From contig CADABQ010000022.1 of the NCBI GenBank assembly GCA_902786205.1, forward strand, positions 1-38,816: 38,816 nt of DNA, written 5' to 3'. The position numbers and the translations under genes are program-made. Positions 17,143-25,880 of this stretch are shown here, piece after piece (the stretch's first letter is position 1; each line of letters opens with the position of its first letter). Under the pieces are notes generated by a model, which was not told the origin of the DNA, did not search any database, and saw only the letters and a list, made by a program, of their open reading frames with translations. The DNA comes from an uncultured Lachnospiraceae bacterium (GTDB lineage Bacteria > Bacillota > Clostridia > Lachnospirales > Lachnospiraceae).

Positions 17143-17171
17143 TTGACAATCTGATATCTGTACTATATAAT
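17143..17171 (+). promoter_or_regulatory. Consensus SigA promoter of the amidase leader
   Basis: TTGACA, a 17-base spacer and TATAAT: a perfect match at both boxes. A start site near 17178 is expected, giving a 5' leader of about 315 nt before the amidase gene. Confidence 0.88.
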
Positions 17172-17188
17172 TAAATTCATAATAAAAA

Positions 17189-17226
17189 CGAGGAAGTTTA
17201 TAGAGACATAAACTTTCTCGTTTTTT
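17189..17226 (+). terminator. Hairpin and T-run directly after the promoter
   Basis: CGAGGAAGTTTA pairs with TAAACTTTCTCG and is followed by TTTTTT. It could terminate the CAP pseudogene transcript, but it also lies within the first 50 nt of the transcript from the promoter at 17143, so it would act on that RNA too. Confidence 0.7.
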
Positions 17227-17257
17227 ATTTATGCGAACAACAAATCAAGATTTTATA

Positions 17258-17369
17258 AATGCGTAAGAAAATCTACTGCCATTAGGCGGTGGGTACTCTT
17301 ACACACAAGTCTTGAGGACTGTCGCATTCACTTTGGAAACTCACAAAACATTTTTGTAGTTTCTTTTTG
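17258..17369 (+). ncRNA. Structured leader RNA with terminator upstream of the amidase
   Basis: A closing stem AATGCG/CGCATT (17258-17263, 17323-17328) encloses two arms: GTAAGA/TCTTAC (17263-17302) topped by ACTGCC-ATTA-GGCGGT, and AGTC/GACT (17308-17320), forming a three-way junction. An intrinsic terminator follows (GAAACT-c-ACAAAA ... TTTTGT-AGTTTC then TTTTT, 17336-17369). This is the layout of an aptamer plus expression platform. I recognise no known riboswitch or T-box consensus. The last 126 nt before the gene show no clear antiterminator. Confidence 0.5.
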
Positions 17370-17495
17370 CACCTCCATGCCAGTGTGTAACCCGATAACG
17401 TAGTTTTAGGAACCTAACAAAAACAATTTACTATTGTCAAAGATGCAAGTACGTGAAAACTATTTGCGCTGATTTAAAAGGAGGATGAAGCAAAT

Positions 17496-19799
17496 ATGAA
17501 AAAACACAATTTAATTAAGAAAGAATTTGCCGCATTTGCATTGTCAACTGCTATGGTATTTTCTATGTTCCCTGCAATAACCCCTGCACCAATTGCTAAT
17601 GCTGCAACTGCTGCCACAGAGGCTTCCAATAGCAAAAAAGTTACTACCGCAGAGGATGACCTAGAAAATATTTTTACAACAATTGACTTGATGGATGCCA
17701 GTATATCCGAGCTTAGTTCCGCAATGGAAAAAGGTGAGTTGACTGCTGTACAGTTGGTACAAATGTATCTTGATCGAATTAACGCTTATGATAAGTCTTT
17801 AAACCTAAACTCCATCATTTCCATAAACCCTGACGCTTTAACAGAAGCTGCTAAGCTAGATCAGCTAAAAGCAGAAGGAAAAATCAAAGGAAAGCTTCAT
17901 GGTATTCCTATTATCGTAAAAGATAATTACGATGTAGCAGGAATGGCAACTACTGCTGGTTCCGCTTCTCTTGCAAATTCCATTGCACCAGATGATTGCT
18001 ATGTAGTAAAAAAATTAAAAGAACAGGGCGCTATTATATTAGCAAAAGCAAATATGTCCGAGTTTGCATCCAGTGGTTCTGACTCACGCTCCACACTTGG
18101 AGGCACCGCACATAATCCGTATGATACTACACGTTCCTCTGCAGGTTCTTCTGGTGGAACAGCCGTTGCAGTTACTTGTAATTTTGCAGCCGCAGGTTTA
18201 GGAACCGATACTGGTTCTTCCATTCGAAGACCATCCTCTTTTAACAACTTATACGGCATCCGTCCATCAAAAGGGCTAACTTCCATTGATGGCGTAATTC
18301 CACTAAATGCAGACCGGGATGTAACAGGTCCTCTTTGTAGAAGTGCAGAAGATTTAGCTATTATGTTAGAAGGAATGGCTGGAACCGATCCTGCTGACAG
18401 TTATACTGCTGATGCAAATAATTTAATTCCATCTGGTGGTTATACTTCTAACCTGACTAGTAACAGCCTAAAAGGAAAGAAAATCGGTTACCTTTCCAAC
18501 TCATTTGGATATTCTGTATTAAACACAGGAGAAGTTGCTACAGGAAGCGCAGTATCCTTGGATAACAAAATTAGTGGTATGGTTACAAAAGCAAAAAGTA
18601 ACTTAGTAAAAGCTGGAGCAACACTTGTAGATGTATCAAACTTAATTCCAGAAACATTGATTACCAGCCTTAGACAAAAAACCAGCTACAGTGTATTTGA
18701 ATGGGATATGAATGAATATCTTGCTTCCCTTGGTGAAAATGCTCCATGTAAAACAGTAAAAGATATTATGAATACAGGATTAGGTGTGAATTATATTAAC
18801 ATTAACGTAAAAAATCCTGCTAATTCTCTATCTGAGATGACAAATCCACGTACAACAGAGGATTGGAATACTTGCTGGAATAATATGTTGAATTTCCGAA
18901 CAACAATAAGCAAGATTTTAAAGGATAATGGCATTGATGCTGTTATTTATGTTTCACAAACCGATGTATCCAATGTGCAGGAGGAAAATGCAAACCTAGC
19001 AAAAACAACTGTCAATAAAAATAATGCTGCAAGCTACATAAACTATTTTGGACCTGTAGCAGGACTTCCTGACATGATGATGCCTATGGGCTTTGCAAAA
19101 ACAGATGCCGCAAATGGTTATACCGAAAAAATGCCTTTAGGTATGTCAATGTTTACAAGCTACGGAAATGAAGAAACCTTATTTGAAATTGCATACGCAT
19201 ACGAACAACAGGCAGGAAGCAGTATCAGAAAAGCACCAAATAGTGTTCCAGCTTTAAAAGATGAAAATGTAAATGCTTATCTGGATAATCTTATGGACGC
19301 CGTTTACAGTATCGATTACGACAAATATACGGTATATCCAGAAGCAAAGATAAAGAAAATGTATAGCAAATATGATGCGGCTGAAAAAGTAAATACCAAT
19401 GATATCTATGAGACTTATGATGCTGCATACGATTTAGCTGTTGCCTATGACTCTGTTTTAACTGCTTTAAATGGAAGGGAAAAAGTAGAAACACCAACTG
19501 TCAGCAAACCTGCTAAAGCAAAAATTTTGAGCGTAAGCAGAACAGCCTCTAACAAGAAGATAACAATAACAATGCAAAAACAGAAGGAAATTGCAGGATA
19601 TAAAATTCAATATTCTACATCTAAGAATTTTACTTCTCCAACAACTAAAACAGTTACTTCTTCCACTGTCAAAAAAGCAGTAAACAAGCTGAATGCCAAA
19701 AAGACTTATTATGTTCGAGTACGTGCATATAAAACTTCAAATACCAAAAAGATCTATGGTGCATGGTCAGCAATTAAAAAGATTTCTATTACTAAGTAA
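17496..19799 (+). CDS. Exported amidase-signature enzyme with C-terminal Fn3-like domain
   Basis: 767 residues. A signal peptide (1 to about 37, ending ANAATA) is followed by a full amidase-signature domain (about 60-590) with the Ser-cisSer-Lys triad: Lys142 in IIVKDNYD, cis-Ser218 in SSAGSSGGTA and nucleophile Ser242 in GTDTGSSIRRP. The enzyme should hydrolyse an amide bond outside the membrane. The C-terminal 95 residues form an Fn3-like beta domain (AKILSVSRTASNKKITIT ... GYKIQYSTSKNF ... KTYYVRVRAY), probably for wall or substrate binding. Unlike GatA it lies alone, with no GatB or GatC. GGAGG precedes the ATG. Substrate unknown. Confidence 0.93.
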   Translation: MKKHNLIKKEFAAFALSTAMVFSMFPAITPAPIANAATAATEASNSKKVTTAEDDLENIFTTIDLMDASISELSSAMEKGELTAVQLVQMYLDRINAYDKSLNLNSIISINPDALTEAAKLDQLKAEGKIKGKLHGIPIIVKDNYDVAGMATTAGSASLANSIAPDDCYVVKKLKEQGAIILAKANMSEFASSGSDSRSTLGGTAHNPYDTTRSSAGSSGGTAVAVTCNFAAAGLGTDTGSSIRRPSSFNNLYGIRPSKGLTSIDGVIPLNADRDVTGPLCRSAEDLAIMLEGMAGTDPADSYTADANNLIPSGGYTSNLTSNSLKGKKIGYLSNSFGYSVLNTGEVATGSAVSLDNKISGMVTKAKSNLVKAGATLVDVSNLIPETLITSLRQKTSYSVFEWDMNEYLASLGENAPCKTVKDIMNTGLGVNYININVKNPANSLSEMTNPRTTEDWNTCWNNMLNFRTTISKILKDNGIDAVIYVSQTDVSNVQEENANLAKTTVNKNNAASYINYFGPVAGLPDMMMPMGFAKTDAANGYTEKMPLGMSMFTSYGNEETLFEIAYAYEQQAGSSIRKAPNSVPALKDENVNAYLDNLMDAVYSIDYDKYTVYPEAKIKKMYSKYDAAEKVNTNDIYETYDAAYDLAVAYDSVLTALNGREKVETPTVSKPAKAKILSVSRTASNKKITITMQKQKEIAGYKIQYSTSKNFTSPTTKTVTSSTVKKAVNKLNAKKTYYVRVRAYKTSNTKKIYGAWSAIKKISITK

Positions 19800-19852
19800 A
19801 ACATGCATCGGTAAAAAACGAGCAAGAAACGCTCCATAATGAATGTATAAAC

Positions 19853-19911
19853 TAGCCTATAGTTTTTTGAAAGAGTAAGCTTACTTAAACTATTTCAAAA
19901 ACTATAGGCTA
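19853..19911. terminator. Large inverted repeat after the amidase gene
   Basis: Arms of about 19-20 bp (19853-19872 and 19893-19911, one-base bulge) enclose a second 12-bp palindrome AGTAAGCTTACT. No T-run follows, so it may stop transcription by stem strength or protect the 3' end. Confidence 0.5.
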
Positions 19912-19924
19912 TATAATTGAGGAA

Positions 19925-20091
19925 CAAAGTGGACAAGTCCACTTCAACTTCCTGTATCCCTCACTCATGAGGGACTTGCTCCACTTTACGTACCAGATGC
20001 GGGTTGCACGCTTTTTGCCCCCTCTTCCTTTCGCATCTGTGCAAATCCACGCGGAGCATTTTTACTTTATAGGACGCATTTCCCTATAAAG
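19925..20091. other. Cluster of strong hairpins of unknown role
   Basis: A long stem pairs AAAGTGGACAAGTCC with GGGACTTG-c-TCCACTTT (19925-19992), with an inner alternative CCCTCA/TGAGGG. CAGATGCG pairs with CGCATCTG (about 19999-20042). TTTTTACTTTATAGG pairs with CCTATAAAGTAAAAA (about 20059-20097). No ORF is credible here. It could be a structured RNA on either strand, a mobile intergenic repeat, or stacked terminators between convergent genes. From 20124 to 20328 nothing is recognisable. Confidence 0.4.
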
Positions 20092-20092
20092 T

Positions 20093-20123
20093 AAAAAGCA
20101 GGCATCTTTTTTCAGATGCCTGC
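20093..20123 (-). terminator. Terminator of the AEC transporter gene
   Basis: GCAGGCATC pairs with GATGCCTGC around an A-rich loop, and on the minus strand TTTTT follows. It lies about 205 bp past the stop of the transporter gene and probably ends the catabolic minus arm. Confidence 0.75.
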
Positions 20124-20328
20124 CTGTTCTGTTTCTATTTTGTATCCTTACAAAATCTTTTCTACTACCCCATTGTAGTTTCTTCTAAAATCTTTCTTAT
20201 TCAATTTTCCTCTGGCTGCCTTTGGCTTTCAACATACACCCCAATAACAGCCATGCTTTTTATATGATAACTCATATCCCATAAATGCATTGGAAAATGA
20301 GTATCCATCCAAACTATATGCCGTCATA

Positions 20329-21243
20329 CTAAAACATAACAGACATGAGCAAGGTTATGGAAAAAAAGCATAACACCGTAGTCACCATAATCCCTCTGGA
20401 CAATAACTCTGTGTCCTCTCCAACCTTTTCTGCCTGTATAAGTGGTAGATTTGCCACAGGCATTGCTGCCATCAAACAAAACGCCTGTACCATTTCTGTT
20501 GGGAAATGCAACGCTTTTAACAATACCACCAAAACAATCGGTACCAGCAGCATACGGATTACAATGTAAATCCAAATACTTTTTTCTTTTAGTTCCTCCT
20601 CAACGGAAGACTTGGCAATAGACACACCTAACAACGCCATAGATAAAAAAACTGTAGCGTTTCCAAGGTAAATAATGCTATTGGAAAGTACCGCTGGAAG
20701 TTTCAGATCAAACCAGAATATCACCAATGTCAAGAGTGCCATAATCGTGCCCAGAGAGAAAATCTTTTTTAAATCGATTCGTTCCTCTTTTCCACCCAAT
20801 ACAGTTACTCCATGGGTATAAAAAAGCAGGCAATACATCACATTACACACAATGACATACAACATAGCACTGTCGCTTAGTACAGCCCTTCCCACAGGGA
20901 TTCCAATGAAGCCTACATTTGTGTATACAGTCATTACATTATAAAATTTTTCTTCCGATTTTTTGATAGGCAACAGTTTGGGTATTACATATCCTAATAC
21001 ACATAAACAAGCATACAATCCAATACCTACGCAAATGGCATTTAACAAATCCTTATGGGTTGTTGTGATATTCCCAGATAACACACAAGACATAATCAAT
21101 GCCGGATTCACAATATCCATCACGATAACCGACAATTTTTTTGCCGTATTTTCATCTATAATATCTTTCTTCTGTAAATAGACACCCACTAACACTAAGA
21201 TTGCAATGACTGCCATTTGTTGCAAAATCACAATTGTACTCAT
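20329..21243 (-). CDS. AEC family transporter (auxin efflux carrier type)
   Basis: 304 residues with about ten hydrophobic segments in a five-plus-five pattern. Characteristic AEC residues include the NPALIMS segment in the first half and AAMPVANLPLIQAEKVGED in the second. Bacterial members export or exchange organic acids such as malate and malonate. It starts 8 bp after the GntR regulator, so the two are cotranscribed. Given hydroxyacid-producing dehydrogenases upstream, export of an end-product acid is the likely role, which is an inference. Confidence 0.88.
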   Translation of the reverse strand: MSTIVILQQMAVIAILVLVGVYLQKKDIIDENTAKKLSVIVMDIVNPALIMSCVLSGNITTTHKDLLNAICVGIGLYACLCVLGYVIPKLLPIKKSEEKFYNVMTVYTNVGFIGIPVGRAVLSDSAMLYVIVCNVMYCLLFYTHGVTVLGGKEERIDLKKIFSLGTIMALLTLVIFWFDLKLPAVLSNSIIYLGNATVFLSMALLGVSIAKSSVEEELKEKSIWIYIVIRMLLVPIVLVVLLKALHFPTEMVQAFCLMAAMPVANLPLIQAEKVGEDTELLSRGIMVTTVLCFFSITLLMSVMF

Positions 21244-21251
21244 AACTGATT

Positions 21252-21917
21252 TTATTCGCCTCCTACATGCGAGCGAATGCAGCTAATATGAAGCTGCATA
21301 GCCTCAAGCAATTGCTTTTCATTTTTATTTTTTAGTGCCTGAATAATATTCAAATGCTCCTGGTTCGCACGTTCCCGGTGTTCTCTTCCTTCTGACAAAA
21401 ATTGCTCTCGATTAGCCATTTTATTAAGCGTACCTGTCATAATAGATAGCACCCTGTTATGGGTACAGATAGAGAGTGCCAGATGAAACTTTGCGTCATA
21501 CAAAATAAATTCATCTGGCTCCTCTATATATTCTTTCAGCCGTTCATACAATTCTTCCAACACCGCAATATCCTTTTGTGTCACTCTCTCAATCAACATA
21601 GGAATCATAGCTGTCTCCATCAGTTCTCTGGCTTCCAACACATCTACCTGTGTAACGCGACTGGTATCCAGCGTACCCTGAATCTTATCTATGGACAATC
21701 TATCATTCATTTGATTCACAAAGGTCCCTTTCCCATACTCCGTACGAACCAAGCCTTTTTCATTTAATAATTTAATTGCTTCCCGGATAACGGTTCTACT
21801 CACCTGATATTCTACCGCAAGTTTCCGCTCCGATAACTTCATATTTTCTTGCAGTATTCCTTCCTGAATCTTCTTAATCAGGCTGTCAGATACTTGCATA
21901 TATAATAATTCTGACAT
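21252..21917 (-). CDS. FadR-subfamily GntR transcriptional regulator
   Basis: 221 residues from the ATG at 21917, six bases after GAGGG; the in-frame ATG two codons earlier is possible, and an open frame to 22022 has no site. N-terminal winged helix: SLIKKIQEGILQENMKLSERKLAVEYQVSRTVIREAIKLLNEKGLV (shown by its SERKLA and SRTVIREA parts). C-terminal FCD domain with metal/ligand residues in DAKFHLALS, the QEHLNII helix and the final QLHISCIRSH. FCD regulators respond to carboxylic acids. A FadR-like palindrome at 28575-28591 is its best candidate site. Confidence 0.9.
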   Translation of the reverse strand: MSELLYMQVSDSLIKKIQEGILQENMKLSERKLAVEYQVSRTVIREAIKLLNEKGLVRTEYGKGTFVNQMNDRLSIDKIQGTLDTSRVTQVDVLEARELMETAMIPMLIERVTQKDIAVLEELYERLKEYIEEPDEFILYDAKFHLALSICTHNRVLSIMTGTLNKMANREQFLSEGREHRERANQEHLNIIQALKNKNEKQLLEAMQLHISCIRSHVGGE

Positions 21918-22158
21918 ACACATCCCTCTTTTCTTTCTCCAGGCTACAAACGATATATCTATCACACGCAGAATCGTTCTGCCAGAAGTGTTTATAAAGT
22001 GACTAGATACAGGAAATAGCAAAAGGATTTTCCTTTTTCATGCACTTTGTTTTCATTATAACCGATTTTATAGGAAATGTGTAAAACTGTTTTTTCATAA
22101 CAATCTTTTCATAACATTATTATTTACGACTTTCTCCGATCCATTCAGAATATCCAAA

Positions 22159-23154
22159 TCATTCATATGTAACCTCTTTATTTACAATATTAGTAGGTCT
22201 TTGTTCCAACTTCTTTGATAACCGCTGTGCAAGATGTTCCAAACACCTTCTCCTTCCTTCATAGAAAGCATCCTCCGACATAAAAGCTGCATGCGGTGTT
22301 AAAATACAGTTCTCCAATCCAAATAATTCACTGGTTTCTGTTGCTTCATCTTCGATTACATCAATTGCTGCTGCCTGTATTTCTCCCTCTTTCAATGCTT
22401 TTACAAGTGCAGGCTCATCCACAACCGAACCTCTTGCCGTATTGATGAAAAATGCTGTTTTCTTCATTTTCTTAAATTGTTCTTCCCCCATCATATGATA
22501 GGTAACACCCTCAATCAATGGACAATGCATGGATACAAAATCAGATGTCTCCAACAATTCATCCAACGTTTCCGCCTTTTCACATCCATATTCTGCTAAA
22601 AATTCTTTTGTTTTTGTAGGTGCATATACTAAAATTTTCAACCCAAGAGACTGCAACATTGGTACCATTCTTTTTGGAATCTCACCAAAAAACACCATAC
22701 CAAATACCTTGTCTTTTAATCGGTAAGTCTTATAGCCTAACAATGGGTCCCATTTTCCACTCTGTACTGTGCGGTCAAAAAAGGTAATTTTTCTTGCAAG
22801 ATCAATGGCAAATCCCACCGAATGCAACGCCACTTCATCTGCACAAAATCCCGGAATATTTGTAACACAAATATGGTGCTCGGTAGCTGCGTCAATATCT
22901 ACACAGTTATAGCCAATACTTTGCAGCGATACAATCTTAAGCTCTGGAGCCATGTCCATCACTTCTTTTGTTACCTGTTCATATTCTACTACAAGTCCCT
23001 CGGCACCTGTATCACGTACATATTCTCCGAAGGTCTTTTTATATTCTTTATCCTTAATTTCAATCAACTCTAAATCATCAATGCCCCATTCCTTCAAAAG
23101 TGCATTTTCATAATCCAAATTGTCATCAATGTTAAAATATAATACCTTAGCCAT
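22159..23154 (-). CDS. D-2-hydroxyacid dehydrogenase with altered nucleotide loop
   Basis: 331 residues of the D-isomer-specific 2-hydroxyacid dehydrogenase family, reducing 2-oxo acids with NAD(P)H. Catalytic Arg in NTARGSVVDE, acid in IDVIEDE and His in LTPHAAF are present. The Rossmann loop, normally GxGxxG, reads FGMVFFGEIPKRM: two of three glycines are replaced (Phe and Pro), which is unusual and may alter cofactor binding. AAGGAGG precedes the ATG. It follows the cytidylate-kinase-like gene by 67 bp in the catabolic operon. Possible substrates are pyruvate, glyoxylate or a product of amine oxidation. Confidence 0.87.
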   Translation of the reverse strand: MAKVLYFNIDDNLDYENALLKEWGIDDLELIEIKDKEYKKTFGEYVRDTGAEGLVVEYEQVTKEVMDMAPELKIVSLQSIGYNCVDIDAATEHHICVTNIPGFCADEVALHSVGFAIDLARKITFFDRTVQSGKWDPLLGYKTYRLKDKVFGMVFFGEIPKRMVPMLQSLGLKILVYAPTKTKEFLAEYGCEKAETLDELLETSDFVSMHCPLIEGVTYHMMGEEQFKKMKKTAFFINTARGSVVDEPALVKALKEGEIQAAAIDVIEDEATETSELFGLENCILTPHAAFMSEDAFYEGRRRCLEHLAQRLSKKLEQRPTNIVNKEVTYE

Positions 23155-23221
23155 AAGCAGTTCCTCCTTTTTGCCTCTATTACTCTAGGTGATTGCGAAA
23201 TTTTACAATACAGCCCCCCAA

Positions 23222-23827
23222 CTACTCTTCCAGACAAAATTTTATCTTAACCATCTGTGCCAGTGCTTCTGCTGTGCCATTAATGCCGAATATATCACTA
23301 TTGATCAGCAAATCCAGATGTTGTGGATCTCCGGGAGCAAAACCGGCATAATGCAGATGATATGCCTTTCTTGCTTTATCTACTTTCTTTATTGTTCTTT
23401 TGGCTGCCTCCTGATCCATGCGAAGAATATCCACACAATTGCGGTATCTTGCCTCATATGGTGCATAAATATGAACCCGCAAGCAATTCTTTTCATTTTC
23501 AAACACATAATCTCCACAACGTCCTACAATAATACAAGAACTCTTGTCTGCAACTTCACGGATAATTCTGGTCTGCTCATGGAATATCTGATCCTGCTGC
23601 TCCGTTGCCTCGTTTCCCAAAGGATAACTCATATTAAAGAAACGGTTTTTTACACTTTCTTCCTTATCCTTAATAACCGATACCGGAAGTCCTAAATTCT
23701 GTGCTGTTTTTTCTACAATGTCTCTATCATAAAATTCGATTCCCAAAAGTTCAGCCAGACGCTTTGCAATGGGACGTCCCAAACTTCCAAATTCTCTGGA
23801 AATCGTAATAATGTATCTCTTCTCCAT
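23222..23827 (-). CDS. Cytidylate-kinase-like family protein
   Basis: 201 residues. The start (ITISREFGSLGRPIAKRLAELLGIEFYDR) is the signature of the cytidylate-kinase-like family, with a degenerate P-loop GSLGRPIA instead of GxxGxGKS/T. A later SSCIIVGRCGDYVF and RVHIYAPYEARYRN match the family core. These proteins are common in clostridial metabolic operons, and their substrate is not known to me. The gene lies 110 bp after the alcohol dehydrogenase. It is not expected to be the housekeeping CMP kinase. Confidence 0.85.
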   Translation of the reverse strand: MEKRYIITISREFGSLGRPIAKRLAELLGIEFYDRDIVEKTAQNLGLPVSVIKDKEESVKNRFFNMSYPLGNEATEQQDQIFHEQTRIIREVADKSSCIIVGRCGDYVFENEKNCLRVHIYAPYEARYRNCVDILRMDQEAAKRTIKKVDKARKAYHLHYAGFAPGDPQHLDLLINSDIFGINGTAEALAQMVKIKFCLEE

Positions 23828-23936
23828 CCCAATTCCTCCTTTTTCTTATGATAATTTCTGATTGCGAAACTCCATTTACTTTGAAACTTTTTTTGCACAA
23901 CTTACATAGCAACACAAGGCATATTTTCGATGTCTT

Positions 23937-25097
23937 TTACAAACTTTCTTCTAAAATTTTATATCCCAGTTCTTCTGTAAATGGAATTGGATTCATCCAA
24001 AGCAACCGATACCCCATAGTACCCTTTACAATTTCCGGGAACATATCCTTTGTGACTTTAAGGCTGGTAATATTATCTGGGATCCCAATTTCCGCATTGA
24101 TTTCTGCTATTTTTTTACCTGCTGCCTGTGCCGCCTCTTCCGTAGTCATCTCACTGGTATCCACACCCAACAAAGCCGCAATATCTGCAAATTTTTCTAT
24201 ATCGCCCTTATAGTTATACTTCATAACCTTTGGTAACAGAATTGCATTGGTAATACCATGTGGTGTATGTGCCACGCCTCCCATAGACTGGGAAATTCCA
24301 TGTACCGCCCCTAATCCTCCATTTGCCATGGTTATAGCTGCCATTGTACTTGCCTGTGCCATCATCATGCGACTTTCCAGATTTTCCGGTTCTTTTACGG
24401 CAATTGGCAAATGCTTTGCGATGATTGCGATGGCTTTTCTTGCATACATTTCCGTGAATACACTGGAATTTTTTGAAGTATAAGATTCAATCGCATGGGT
24501 CATGGCATCCATTCCGGTTCCTGCCGTTACAGATGCAGGCATTCCTTTTTGCATCAGTGGATCTAAAATTGCCACTTTTGCATATAAATTTGGATGCGTA
24601 CAGGAGAGTTTGATATGTTCCTCTGTATCTTCTATTACGCTGGCACAGGACACCTCCGATCCACTTCCTGCTGTGGTTGGAATACAAATTAGTGGTACAG
24701 ATGGATATTTTGGTGTTCTAGACCCTCCAAAGAGATATTCCTTTATTCTGCCCTCATTATTTTTCAACATACATACTGCCTTAGCCGTATCCATTGGACT
24801 TCCACCGCCCACTGCAATGACCAGATCATATGCTTTTTCTCTCACCTGGGCTGCCAGATTATCAATCAACTCCATGGGAGGTTCCGGTATGGTATCTGAA
24901 AAAATATCGAATGAAATTCCCTGCTCCTTCATAGATTCTGTCATTGCCAAAAACGCATCTGTTTTTGCAACAACACCATCTACAATGACCAGTACAAGAC
25001 TTGCATGAAACAGTTCTACCCATTTATTTAATTTCTGACTTTCTCCAACTCCTGTCACAATCTTGATTGGAGAATAAAACTCAAATTCCGTTCTCAT
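23937..25097 (-). CDS. Iron-containing alcohol dehydrogenase
   Basis: 386 residues of the group III metal-dependent ADH family. NAD loop GGGSPMDTAK (about 97-106), TTAGSGSE, and metal ligands in GTGMDAMTHAIE (Asp, His), VHGISQSMGG (His) and AHTPHG (His) are all present. Family members reduce aldehydes, including succinate semialdehyde in 4-hydroxybutyrate pathways. Its ATG follows the permease stop directly and uses GAGGAGG inside the permease end. With the aminotransferase on the other arm, reduction of the resulting semialdehyde is a reasonable role. Confidence 0.93.
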   Translation of the reverse strand: MRTEFEFYSPIKIVTGVGESQKLNKWVELFHASLVLVIVDGVVAKTDAFLAMTESMKEQGISFDIFSDTIPEPPMELIDNLAAQVREKAYDLVIAVGGGSPMDTAKAVCMLKNNEGRIKEYLFGGSRTPKYPSVPLICIPTTAGSGSEVSCASVIEDTEEHIKLSCTHPNLYAKVAILDPLMQKGMPASVTAGTGMDAMTHAIESYTSKNSSVFTEMYARKAIAIIAKHLPIAVKEPENLESRMMMAQASTMAAITMANGGLGAVHGISQSMGGVAHTPHGITNAILLPKVMKYNYKGDIEKFADIAALLGVDTSEMTTEEAAQAAGKKIAEINAEIGIPDNITSLKVTKDMFPEIVKGTMGYRLLWMNPIPFTEELGYKILEESL

Positions 25098-25868
25098 CTA
25101 TTTTACCTCCTCAAATATTCCTTCCTGTGTATTTGTCATATGAAACAACTTTCTTCGTCTTCTTGCGATTGGAACACCAGGTTGCAAATATCTTCCAGCC
25201 CTCTTCTCCAATAGACGAAATGCTTGCTCAAAAACAATAAAAATAACCCAGTAACAAATTGCACAAACAATATAGCATTCTAAAAATCTCTGACTCATAG
25301 TAGCATAGTTTCTTGCTTCTCCCATCATTTCCATGATAGTTACCATACAAGCGAGAGAACTTGCCTTTAATAAGTTTACAAAATGATTTCCAAAGTTTGG
25401 TATGGCAATTACTACACATTGTGGAATAATAATTCTAGTCATCTTCTGCCATGCCGTAAATCCACCTGCATCGCAAGCTTCCCATTGTCCCTTCGGAATG
25501 GTATGTAATGCTGTGGTAATCATGTCACACATATATGGTGCATAGGATAATGCCAACGCAAATACTGCAAAGATATAGGTCGGTGGTTTCCGAATATCAT
25601 AGGTATAAAATGCAAATAAATGATCGATACCTCCCATAATTCCATCAATAGCCGTATGGAACACATATAAGAAAATCAAAATAGGGATTCCTTTTAAAAA
25701 CGAACATAACACAGAAAAAAGCATTCGAACCGGGGTCCATTTACTCAACACACCAAAGCTTAACAAAATTCCTAGAAGTAAAGCCAGCAATACAGACCAC
25801 AATGTCAAACTTAACGTAGTCGGAACTCCAGCTAATACTTTTTCCAAACAAGTTCTATATACTTCCAT
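25098..25868 (-). CDS. Amino acid ABC transporter permease
   Basis: 256 residues with five to six membrane segments and the EAA loop (GQWEACDAGGFTAWQKMTRII ... PQ) that contacts the ATPase. It is a polar amino acid type HisM/GlnP permease and pairs with the other permease 12 bp upstream. A basic C-terminal tail follows the last segment. Confidence 0.92.
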   Translation of the reverse strand: MEVYRTCLEKVLAGVPTTLSLTLWSVLLALLLGILLSFGVLSKWTPVRMLFSVLCSFLKGIPILIFLYVFHTAIDGIMGGIDHLFAFYTYDIRKPPTYIFAVFALALSYAPYMCDMITTALHTIPKGQWEACDAGGFTAWQKMTRIIIPQCVVIAIPNFGNHFVNLLKASSLACMVTIMEMMGEARNYATMSQRFLECYIVCAICYWVIFIVFEQAFRLLEKRAGRYLQPGVPIARRRRKLFHMTNTQEGIFEEVK

Positions 25869-25880
25869 AAGTCACACCTC

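Noticed and set aside
17258..17369. T-box or known riboswitch before the amidase
   Set aside because: No T-box sequence, GEMM, SAM, TPP, purine, glycine or ZTP core motif could be found; kept only as an unknown structured leader.
21918..22022. N-terminal extension of the GntR regulator
   Set aside because: Open frame only; no ribosome site, and family proteins start near the winged helix.
23862..23872. GATTGCGAAA here and at 23192, similar to part of the dispersed repeat
   Set aside because: Only about 9-10 bases match and flanks do not, so these are not called as copies.
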